This document shows, in pieces, positions 48,982 through 60,200 of a stretch of 64,000 nt of DNA. The stretch is from Straminergon stramineum (lineage: Eukaryota; Streptophyta; Bryopsida; Hypnales; Calliergonaceae). The notes beneath the pieces were generated by a model, which saw nothing but the letters and a program-made list of their open reading frames with translations, had not been told where the DNA came from and did not search any database. The stretch spans positions 25,487,001 to 25,551,000 of the forward strand of contig OY987265.1 in the NCBI GenBank assembly GCA_963920665.1. The letters run 5' to 3'. The position numbers and the translations under genes are program-made. How positions within the stretch are numbered: position 1 is the first letter of the stretch; every line of letters starts with the position of its first letter.

Positions 48982-51204
48982 TGCTAGCAAAAAAACCACC
49001 AATGCAACTAAGCAAAGACTCCAAAGGTGGCATACCAAATTTGCAATCAAGTGCAAGTTTGTAATATACTCAAACTGTTGCATTGCACTCTTGCTTTTTT
49101 AATATAACTTTCTTGTTTCTATATCTTTGTATCTTTTAGTAGGTACTTGAAATCTTGTAGGCATAATTCAACTTTGAGTGCTTGTACTTATTTTGCAAGT
49201 GTGTGTTTTAGTGTTGGGTGTTTGTTTTGTGCTAAGTGTGTACCTGGAGTAGGAATATATTGTAGAAATTATGTTTTTTGATTGTTAATTTTCTTTGGTT
49301 GCTTTTTTGTTTCATTTTCCTATTGCATAAAATCGCCATTGTGGTCATGGATGCTAAAATTGTATATAGTAAACTTGCCAATCACCACACAGACAAAATT
49401 CAAATCTTTCTCCATATAAATATAGAGACTTGCATGTTTTGAAATTTGACATGATCATTAAATGTCATGTTAAGATTCACCTTCAAAAAATAGAATGCAA
49501 AAAGATTTCTTCCAACAAATTTTGTTGCAATCTAAAGGTGATGAAGCTAAAGTCTAGTTAAAAATTCCTTGCAACCCTTCACCACACGGTGTGCATTTAT
49601 TGGGTGGTGATACAAAATTTTGTTCTTATAGCAATTGAATTGGTAGTTGTATCATACAGTTAGTGTATAGTAATTGACAAAGGTTGTTGTATGGTTTTTG
49701 GATGCGCATGGTAAATGGCAAGTTTACTCTAGCTAGAATCCCTCCAATACAAGTAAGAACATAAATAGTGAAGCCTAAAAAAATTCCAAAGTAAATTGTA
49801 AGAAGCCTAATTTTCAACATGCTTCAATCTTGGCTCACTAGTGCATTTGATACTCCAAATCGAAAAGTTGCCAATTTCATTAAAGGCATTGAAAAAATCA
49901 TATTGTGTTGCCAACTATGGCATCATTCAAACGACAAACTCCACAAAAGAAAAGCCACATGAACTATTCGTATTTAGTCTTTGGCAATAAAAAAGCACCA
50001 TGTTCTAAACCAAAAAAACAAACTACCCTAACTGAGTCACTGATCCAAAACCACCATCATCACTCTTTATACACCTCCCAAATCAATATTTACTTATGCT
50101 GAAGAAACAATTTTAGAACCCTTCATACTTTTGTATACGGTATCTAAATGTGGCATTCTTTGGTGTGTTGGAGACTCCTTCACTTGCCAACAACAAAACT
50201 CAATGAAAATTTGACTAGTGTAAAAATAATAGTAACTACAATAGAAGGCTCATGAATGGACCATCTAAGGGCTGGTCCACCTTTTTCATGTGGGTTCTCA
50301 AATTATATTATTTTTAGCTCATTTTTCAGACAAAGAGAAGAGAAATAGATTCTGATTGTAACACAAGTCGTTTCATATTTTTTTAAACATTTTGGAATTA
50401 CTTATGAATTTTCAAACAAGATGAGTCATAGGTCCCTAGTTATGACCCTAGGTCTTCCATAAATCATTCACTTGCAACTTCTAAAGAGGAATGGGGAAAG
50501 CAAAGGGAATGATTGGCTCTTGCAATAAATAATAATTTTTTTTATCAATCCATTCAATGACTATAAAAGGTCCATTTAAAAACCACCTCGTTTTCATTTT
50601 AGACAAGTCTACATGGGTGGTTCTAAATGCCTGCTCGCTTTCAGAGCCTCCTACCTTACGCACAACAGCAAAAAGTGGCAGTTTGGGGGGTGCCACCTTG
50701 TGTTGAGTGCTAGTGTGTTACGAGTTACATTAAGCAGTTGATTGTTTTGTGAGATCCATATCAGTCTAAGTAAGCGTAGTGAGGTATCAAAACAGTTTCC
50801 AATGTATTGTCTGCATTGATGATTCAGTTCCAAACTTCCAACCCATCTCTCCGATCAATCACATCATCATGATCCAATACAAAGATGGCTTGGAACAAAA
50901 ACATAAATCCAAGTTCGTAGCATCTGAAATTTGATATTGTTTCAGAGTAAAAAGTTTGCAGCACTGTGTTATGATCAAAAGGATTTAATGCTCAATCATA
51001 TTGAAATGTTGACACCTGGAGGCAGAGTGTTCATACTGTTGGACATCGTGATTCGTGAATAATTGACCTTGAAAATGTCTCAGGCCTGTCTTGGAAGAGC
51101 GTTGCCAGCAGGGTCTGGCAAAACTTCATCTTGTCTATTTTGGAGAATGAATCCCTTCAGTGTTTGCCCAACATATGCTACAAGCCCTTTGGATTTTCAA
51201 TTAA
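48982..51204. other. Intergenic with MITE copies
   Basis: No gene is supported. About 50040-50235 is a truncated relative of 12374-13108 lacking clear ends, and 50241-50654 follows directly. Confidence 0.5.
50241..50654. mobile_element. MITE with GTAGGAGGCTC termini, copy 2
   Basis: Inverted copy of 31441-31848 over its whole length. Ends are ATAGAAGGCTCA and GAGCCTCCTAC. Shared interior motifs include GATTCTGATTGTAACACAAG and GATGAGTCATAGGTCCCTAG. A fragment of the same family lies at about 63395-63460 in hexokinase intron 7. Confidence 0.78.
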
Positions 51205-52128
51205 CCCCTAAAGGACCAAGGCCTTTTTTCTACAAAAAAACACACTCAAACTGTCATTTTTAGAGCAAAGAGTAAAAAAATTTGAAAATTGTATTTTTTG
51301 CATATCCAATGGTAGGATCTTACACCTAACTAGTATAAAAATGTGTGGAAAAAAATTCAGAAATTTTGACCACACATATTGCAAGTTATGTGCATTTAAA
51401 GTCTGTGAAGAAAAACAAGTTTTTTCATACATTGCAAGACAAGGTTATTCGACTTTGAACCTTAACTTAAATTTTTTGCACTACAGAGTTTTGAAATTTA
51501 AATCTTTATGGTGGAGAATTGAGTTGAGAGTCTAGGAAAAAAAAAGAAAGTACAAAAAAATTTAATTTTAATTCTTTAAAAAATTGTTAAGTTGAAGTAG
51601 ATACAAGATAGAAGGAAAATCTAAATTATTAATATCTCTAAGATGGAATTAAAATGCACTAATCCCAATGGTGAGATTGTTCTAGAAGGCAAATGAAATG
51701 TTATGGACCTTTTTTTTTTTAAATTGTAAAAATTGCATTCAAAAATGAATCCTACAAGTTATTTTTTTAGGAAGATGCTCTAAGTACCCAAAAAACAAGA
51801 TTGTTTGTAACTATCTCATAACAAATCCAAGTGGAATGAATCAAAGCTTTTCGTGTAGACAAAAATAAAATATATAAGGAAAAATAAATAAAAAATAAAT
51901 AAATACAAAGTTTTGAACCTTTTTTTGTTGCCCCCTCTCCCCTGTTTTGAGCTTATTTGGGCATAACTTTTGTTCCCCGACACCAAATGAAAAAAAATAT
52001 TATTCTTACAAAGCTAATCAATTTTCCTATATTCATAAAAACTTTAAAAAATAAGAACAAAAACTAAGATAGTAGGTACTTGCCCAAAATCTCATTTGTC
52101 CCCCGAAGGAACAATGGTCCTTTAGGGG
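51205..52128. mobile_element. TTAA-flanked MITE, long copy
   Basis: The 924-bp element has ends CCCCTAAAGGACCAAGG and GGTCCTTTAGGGG, with TTAA at 51201-51204 and 52129-52132. The left part shares CTGTCATTTTTAGAGCA-type and GCAAGTTATGTGCAT-type motifs with 54268-55176. No transposase. Confidence 0.92.
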
Positions 52129-52132
52129 TTAA

Positions 52133-54263
52133 TCAAAAGTCTCCTAGTATCAGTGTTGTTGTGCGAGACACTCCAACATTTTGTTATCACAATATCTTTG
52201 ATGTCAACATGAGCTCGTGACAAGTCCAACTTGTAAACAAATTTTTATAATATAGTTGGAATATTTGGGATATTTGAGCATATTATATGAGAATGTCTAG
52301 TATACTAGACAAATGTTCAACACAACACATTTTGATGGATGTCATATACGATTGACAAGGCCCCAAACTCATTCGCCTAGACATTCTAGGCTAGTATATA
52401 AAAGTAAAAATAATCTCCATCATTGCTAACCCAATGAATTGTTTGTAGAAGAAAAGTGGTTTAATTTGGCAAAGTTACTACCCTTTAAATTTTTTGGATT
52501 TTTTTGCCATGCCAAAGAGAATATTTTAGAAGGTTCAAGCATTAATTGCAAACTTTTCATGCCCATACCACAAAAGTGGGTTTACTTTTTGTAGAAGAGG
52601 CAATGATTTACTATAGGTGCACCCATTATCAACTTTGCCTAAATATCAACCTTTGCAAAGGAAAAAGAAGGTATGGAAAATTGTCAATAAAGGAAGCTGT
52701 GGGGAGAAGTCATTGACAAAAGTTGATGTGTGAATCTACCATTTGGATTCTCATTGTATTTTCTTGAGCATCTACATGTGTATACTTGATTTATGGATGA
52801 TTATGTTGTCAATTATTGATACTTTAGTAAAATAACATAAGAAATGAATCATCTCCCCATCCAGTTTAGGTTGAAATTCTCTACTTTCACTTTAGTTTGT
52901 CTTCTCTTCTAATTGATAAAAAAATACAATATTCTTTCATTAAAATTTTGCTAAATTGCAATAAGTGGAAATCATAGGTGTATATAACTTGTAGGGATGA
53001 TCCACCTTATTAACCTTAAAACACCCAAATGACCAATTTTTTAAAATTTTAGATGACTCTAGGACTCCTATGTAGGGCCCCCAAAATGAAATTTATCAAT
53101 TGATTTTTTTGGAGTTATATAAATTCATTTTCAGTGGACAATGTTGAAATTTGCTCTTAGTAATATTGTTGAATTTTTTACATAAGGAGATGCTTAATCC
53201 ATAGATCATTTGGTGGTATATTTTGGTCACTTTTGGCCCGTTTGTTCTTTACATGAATTTAAGCTATAAAAAATTGTTTTTTGAATTTGATTCCAACCAT
53301 TGAAATGAAGTTTATGAAGTCTAGTTTCTACTCAAATATGAAAGTTTGAGAATTTCTTAAAATTCAATATTTCACTGCACTTTTCAACTTTAAATTTACA
53401 CCTACGGTCTTTTGAATTTTTAAGTATTGAATAACGTGGTATTTAAACTTACATCATGGTATTCTATATTGTAATATAGTCCTATGGTGAAAATTTCAAA
53501 GTTTTAAAGTTGGGTGTTTCAAATAAATTTCCTTCACTCTTTATTCAATACTTCATCTTAATTTCGAATACTTACAATAAATTTGAAAATTTTAAGACTT
53601 ATAGAATTTAACATGTGATCTCATCTCTTAAAAATATGTAAGAAAAATTTCATTCATGTATAACTATATAATGGGAGTATTTAGTGGGAAGGTGTTTGAA
53701 TAGTGCTTATATAGATTCATCTTTTCAAGGTTAACACTACTTTGATACCAATTCTAATATATGTTCATTGGATGACTTTAGGACCCCCTTTTAAGACAAA
53801 AATGTCAAATTTTCATCCATTTGGGGCGAGTTGCTTGATCACATTTGTGGTGAATAGTGTTGAAAATTCCCTCATTGTTTTTTTTTTACTTTTATATTAC
53901 ATAGAATACTTAACTAACATACCACTTTGTAGTGTGTTTTTGCCACTTTTAGCTTCTTGCTCTTGTTGTTAATTTTATCCATAAAAGTCATATTTCTCAA
54001 ATTTGAGCCCCATTAATAAAATGAATTTTTCAAGCTTAGTTTCGAATCAATTTTTTTAATTCCTAAAATTGAATTTTTATTTTTATTCCAACTATGGATG
54101 AAGAACCAGGTTTAATAATTACATAATTATTAAAAATATGGAAATTTGGTTTATTTGGTGATATTTTACAATATTAAATGCAATTGTGAATAAAATTTCA
54201 TATTTCTTCACCTAATGTTGTACTTGATATGAGTTTTCTTTGCTTGTTCTTCAAAAATTCACC
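52133..54263. other. AT-rich intergenic DNA, nothing recognised
   Basis: No open frame of interest and no clear element ends were found. Confidence 0.5.
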
Positions 54264-54267
54264 TTAA

Positions 54268-55176
54268 CCCCTAAAGTTCTTTGACTATGCTTTCACCAAA
54301 AACTATTCAAAACTGCCATTTCTAGTATAAGTACCAAATTTAAGAAAAAAATATTATTGGACGCATATAACCATAGGATCTTTTAGTAAGTTGGTTTGAA
54401 AAAGATGTGAAAAAAAAATTCAGAAATTTCCATTGTGTGGATTGCAAGATATTAGCATTTGAATTTTGACTTTGTGATAAAACAGGCAACTGCACTTCAC
54501 AATGCCATATTTGTGTGAAAAAATGTCTAAAATGGTAGTTCTACTTACAATTCATTCTTCAAGGCAAGTTGGCTACATGCTTGAATAGTTTCAAATCATT
54601 TGGAATTGTACAACATATAGGAAAAAAATAATAAGTAGGAAAAAATAGAGAATGATTCGAAATACTAAATTGTTAAGAATTTAATTATAGAATTGAAAAA
54701 TGTCAATCCCAACAATATTAATGTTATAATAAAAAATCTAAATCATATGATTTTATTTTATTCAAATAATATTAAAAACTAAGTTAAATAAAGGACTTCA
54801 AGGTTTATTTTAGAGTAGAGATTCCATAATTGCCCACAAACTAAAACTCCTCATAACTTTCATCTCATTGATCAAACTGGAATGATTCAAATCTTTTCAT
54901 ATATACATAAATCTAAAAAACCAATTTCCAATTTTTATATCTGGAAAAAATTATATTTTCTGATTTGCCCAGGTTGCTCAAGTTGAGAAACAAACAACAT
55001 TTGCATCATAACTTTTCACTTGTATACTCAAATGAAATGAAATTTAGCACTTATGGAAGATTTTCCTTGTCCACACCTTGTAAAAAAATTTCAGCCTAAA
55101 TAAGTGAAATCTTCACTCACATGTACCTACCTCCCAAAGTTATGTTGTCAGAAATACAAGGCCAATCCTTTAGGGG
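54268..55176. mobile_element. TTAA-flanked MITE, long copy
   Basis: The 909-bp element has ends CCCCTAAAGTTC and AATCCTTTAGGGG, with TTAA at 54264-54267 and 55177-55180. It is a diverged sister of 51205-52128 in the same orientation. Confidence 0.9.
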
Positions 55177-55180
55177 TTAA

Positions 55181-56196
55181 TTTCAAATTTGTACAATTAC
55201 ATGTATATACATTTTATTTTATTTTATCTTTGAAAAATAAAAATGAAAAAGTTTATTCATAAACAATTACATGAAATCAGAAAATGAAATGGAAAAATAG
55301 AGATTGAACATCAAAGCCTTTGAAGAGATTTCATTTCATTGTCCAATGTCAAAAATTAAATTTTTTGGAGTCTATTCAAAGTACTTTCGGATGTCCCTTT
55401 AAGGATGGCTAGTAAATTTGAATTCTAATTATAAACCATTGAAAAGTTAAAAATATATTTGGAGGGCCGCTACATAGGATTCATCGATCAAGGATGCATA
55501 TACAAATGAGTGAAGGCAATATAATATGAATCTCATATTATATTGCTCATATTGAAAAGGAAGCTCCAAGATACAATCAATGTTTATACAACAAGCTTTA
55601 TGTACAACTAATCAAAGTTCAAGCTTAGGAATACATATATAATTTGTCTAGATCTTGATGGGCTAATATAAGGTCTTATAGCGATCACAATGGGAAAATT
55701 GACAGTCTAAAGGATTGCATTTTCCCGTAAGACCCCAATTGAATTTTTATTGTCTTCTTGGTGGAAGTGCAACACCCACCCTAGAATGTAAGTAGATCAA
55801 ACAAAATCATCCAATTTTGATCATCCATCCTTCACTAATCCACAATATGACCTAAAAATAGTACAATTTCATTCCAATATTGACAAATCTCGTACTTCTT
55901 AGAGTAGAGATGATTTTGACGATTTCATGCATTTCCTAATGTTATAGGATTTTCTCCCGAGCTCAACAAAATGAGGTAAGATTTTGGTGATTATTTGGCA
56001 AAGCAAATTTCTTTGGGTGACCCCTAAGGGGAGCAATGCGGAGGGGGGTCGTCCGTCAGTTCTACCAGGGCCTCTAAGCTTAGATGGCGCAGGTTCTCAT
56101 GACCGGCGGAGAGGAAGCTGCACCTGAAAGTCCTTAATCTCGTCAGCAATTATCAGCTGCCACGTCAGACTCTGAGGCTTACCCAATTAATAATGG
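55181..56196. other. Intergenic DNA, nothing recognised
   Basis: AT-rich with one GC-richer patch at about 56020-56170. A palindromic AATATAATATGA..TCATATTATATT block lies near 55518-55543. No gene is seen. Confidence 0.45.
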
Positions 56197-56602
56197 TATG
56201 TTTGCACTTGGTGTTAAAGAGGGAGGACGTTAAATCCTCCATTCGAACTGGGATCCGCAGGAGCAGATTTACCGTGGGGAAAACGCAGGAATTTTTTATT
56301 TTTTGCACATTATTTTTAAATTTTTGCAAATTCTGAAATCATATTTGCAATGAGAGATCCCAAATTAGCTAGGAGAGGTCTAGAACATATCCTAGACATA
56401 GCTCAAAATAGGGGGTATTTTTTAGTTTTGTGCCCCCCCCAAAATAACCCATAAAATTATCCTGTAGGGCCCAATTCGAATGGAGGATTTAACGTTCTTT
56501 GTAATAGAGTGTTGTTATTGAGGGTCTTAGGAATGGACATAGACCTACTTTTGGACTAGATTCATGTTGCAAACAACACCCCTAACACCAAGTGCGAACA
56601 TA
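56197..56602. mobile_element. MITE with TATGTTTGCACTTGGTGTTA termini, carrying a second inverted-repeat element
   Basis: Outer termini are TATGTTTGCACTTGGTGTTA (56197-56216) and TAACACCAAGTGCGAACATA (56583-56602). Inside, a second pair of inverted repeats, 56226-56252 and 56470-56497 (core ACGTTAAATCCTCCATTCGA), bounds a nested insert. Without it the outer element aligns in reverse with 35550-35672. Confidence 0.82.
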
Positions 56603-57248
56603 CCATTACTATCATTACATTGCCTAATTTAGGCTTCAATCTTGTTGAAAATCAGAAGAGTACACTACTTTCGTGACTTATGCATTTACTGGACACTTAA
56701 TCATTTAACTAAGAATTTTCAAAGTACTGAAAATAGACCTTCAACTCTAATGATTTGAGGTATTATGTTTCATGCATGAATCCGTAAGGGTCTGATTTTG
56801 AAAAGTGTCACAATTAGGTGCAGTTACCTTAGAAGGAGACAATGAAGAACTTAGAGAAGTCAAAACGTCTCTTCACGTGCAATGATGATTCCTGTAAAAG
56901 CATAGGACTCTGTTGAAGAATGTTATGAAAGATGACGTCTGGGCGTACGTTAATGAATTCCTCCTGAAATTTCTCAATATTCCTCACAGCCAGAGCAGGG
57001 TTAAGTTAACGACTGGCGACCAAGTGGCACCCCAGTATCAAGGAGAGTATCAACCTTCGGGGATCATTCTAACACCCAGGTGATAAAACTTAAGATTAGA
57101 ACACTTCGATTTTCTGCGTTCATTCCTTCATTCTCCGTCTCCGTCTCCATCTTCATCTTCATCTTCAGATTTGGCTGTCCCTCTTTGCAAAGCACAACAG
57201 TTGAATCTCGTAAGCGGCAGCTCCACCTTTGTGGTTGCAGTAAAAAAC
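56603..57248 (+). promoter_or_regulatory. Hexokinase upstream region and CT-rich leader
   Basis: A pyrimidine tract of TCTCCG and CATCTT repeats (57122-57168) ends in TTCAG. It may be a 5' UTR tract or a 3' splice site. The reading frame stays open from 57087 into exon 1 without an ATG, so a spliced upstream exon adding an N-terminal extension cannot be excluded. I could not place a TATA box. Confidence 0.45.
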
Positions 57249-60200
57249 ATGGAGTCGTTGAGCGACCCCAGCTCGTTTCTTGCGGAGTTTCGGAAGTCTT
57301 GCAGTACGCCAGTGATGCTGTTGCGTCAGACTGCTCAAGCTATGGCGGAGGAGATGCAAGAAGGGCTGGACCATCCGGGACAGCGAAGGCTCAAAATGCT
57401 GCCCACGTATCTCGAATGCTTGCCTTCAGGGTGCGTGGTTTTGATCAACTTGGAGAATTGGAAATTTTTGAAAGGGATAGATATGTCACATTGGGGAACG
57501 TGTTGCTTGGGGAACTAATTTTGTAGGGTTTGAGTTTTTGTGTGGGTAATGTTCGAGAGTAGTGTTGACGGCTTGTTACTTATAATTTTTCTGTGGGAAT
57601 AGCGCAGTGGTGGATATCTTGCTAGTGGAATTCAAACCCTGGCAAATTCAAACCAGAAAATTTGCCAGGGCTTGAGTTTTCTCGTGTTTGAAATTCCAGA
57701 GCAGTGCTGACGATCGAGACAAAGCTTTTTTTGTTGGGATCAGCATATTGGTGGACATCTTGCTGGTGGAATTAGTTTTGCTAGGGTTTTAGTTTTCTTG
57801 TGTTTGGCATTCTTGAGCAGTGTTGACGATCGAAGTATAATATTTTTGTTAGGAACAGCGCAGTGGTGGGCATCTTGCTTTTGGAATTAGTTTTGAAAGG
57901 CTTGAATTGTTGTGTGTGTACCGTTTTAATCTTGAGCAGTGTTGACGGTCCTCCCATTTATTTTTTTGGTCGGGAACAGCACACTGGTGGCCATCTTTCT
58001 AGTGAAATTCAAAACCCTGGAAAATTCAAACTCCAAAATTTTCCAGGGTTTGAATTTTCTTGTGTTCAACATTCCAGAGCAGTTTTGACAATCCACCCCT
58101 TATTTTTTTCTGTAATTGTTTCTTGATTGTTTGTAACTACCTTACAACAGTTGGTTGAGTACCAACAGTTTCGATTCTGAAGGTGAGATGGGAGAGGATC
58201 TGTGTGGGAGAAAAGTGGCAAAGAATTGAAGCATCTTGAATGTTTTGATTTTTTCTTGAATTTGCAGTTGAGGTTCAAGGTGTTTGCAGCTTTTTTCAGG
58301 AATGTTGTGTGCTACCAGTATTGCTTTAGATTTATATCAATTTGCAGCTCTAGAATTCCAAATGTTACAAGGGTTAGCAGTTCCAAAAGCTAGTTTTCTG
58401 TTTTGTTTTGTTCGTTTTTGATTCATTGATTGATTGATTTTTCTCATTTTTGAGTGACATTTTCATCTCCTTATCTAGCCTATAGAGAAACTCCTTTTTA
58501 AAAAAAATATAGTAGTAGATGTATAAGTGTAGCTAAGGTATTGGTGTTTGCTTTCATTGATCAAGTCATTACAGTAGTTTCTTTCATCTCTCCAAAGGAC
58601 TCCATAAAGTTTATTCAAAGTACAATTTTGCATTCATTTTCCAATTTATTTGTTTTGTGTTTTTTTTTTCTACATTTGGATGCTTACGAATTTTTGGATG
58701 CAAATGAAGGAATGAGAAAGGACTCTATTATGCAGTGGACTTGGGGGGTACCAACTTCCGAGTGTTGCGATTACAACTGGATGGGAAAGATGGGCGTATC
58801 TTGAAGAATGAATCGGAGCACGTTCGTATTCCTCATGAAGTAATGACAGGAAGCAGCAAGGTAAATTTTCTAATTTTTTTTTCCCCAACTTTTCTTATTA
58901 CACATGGTAGTAAGAAAAGCTGGCTGTTACAGCCATTTCATGGTGCATAGTGTAAAACTATGCACCATGACAAAAAAAATTAATGAAAATTTAATTTTAA
59001 CCTCACCCCCTCATATAGTTTTGGGAGGGTGCAATTTTATAAAAGATTTTACTTTTAAGTTTAGGTTTAGATTGATCCCCACCTCCCCTTCTTGTAATTT
59101 TGGGAGGGTGGGATTGCAAACAATCAGTGTGGGATAATCTCATATTGTTGTATTTGTATCCCGTCATCTATATCTATATATTGCGCTATCGTATTCGTAT
59201 TGTATTTCATATGTACATCTGATGGCTATTGATTTTTCTTGTAGGGGATGGAATTTTTTTGAAATGAATTGGATGGCTCCTAATTTTTGGAAGGTGGCGG
59301 GAGGAATTTTTTTAGAGGGGGGAATGTGACAGACTCTTTTCAGTGGATAGTGGAGTAATATGATGAGTATTAACAAAATCTTTTATATTTTAGACATATA
59401 CATATATAATAATAATTGTCCTTCAATTTTCATTATGATATTTTGTTCTTACATTGAATCTATTACAGGTTTCTTAGACACGAGGAAATACACATAATTA
59501 CAAATAATCAGAATAGTCTCCTCAAATGTTGTGAAATGTGAAGGGTAATGCATATTTGGGTATTAGGAATGCTCTAGAGATAAGGTAAGTGAGGCCATTG
59601 TGGGCAAAATTATATCAATGGTGTACATTTTAGAACTTTAGTGTACACCTCCATTACAATTTTGTCCACAATGGCTTCACTTACCTTAAGATCAAGTTCG
59701 TTTTGCAATTTGGACTAAGAATGGAGCTTGAAGGTACAAAATTGGGTCCAACTTCCTAATTGGGTCATGAGTAGCTTGGGCTAAGAAAACTCGCATTTAT
59801 TTGGTGTAGTGTTCTTCTTGGGGTTGGCTCAAGATTTTGTCTTGTGTAGGATCTCTTTAGGATTATGTTTGAAGAAAAGAAAGTTGAGCTAAGATTAAGT
59901 CTTGACTAATAGGAGTACTTCAATTCTTTCTTGGACTTCTTCTTGAGCCAGTGTTTAAAGCATCTTGTAATATTTGATTAGAACAATAAGTGAATAACTT
60001 ATGTATCACTCATTGATTTTTCTTCACTTAAGGTGGTTAGAAGAGTTGACTTGGATCGTACTACTACTAGACTTTGAACATCTTGTGGCATATACTAGAC
60101 CATGAATCATAACTTTATTAACCTAGATGGGATGTCTTTAGTAAATAGAGTATAGTTGAGACATGTGTAGCTTGTTGGTCTTTATTATTTAAAAGTTAAG

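Noticed and set aside
57080..57526. Second open frame overlapping hexokinase exon 1 in another register
   Set aside because: Exon 1 of hexokinase explains the region; this frame has no homology that I recognise.
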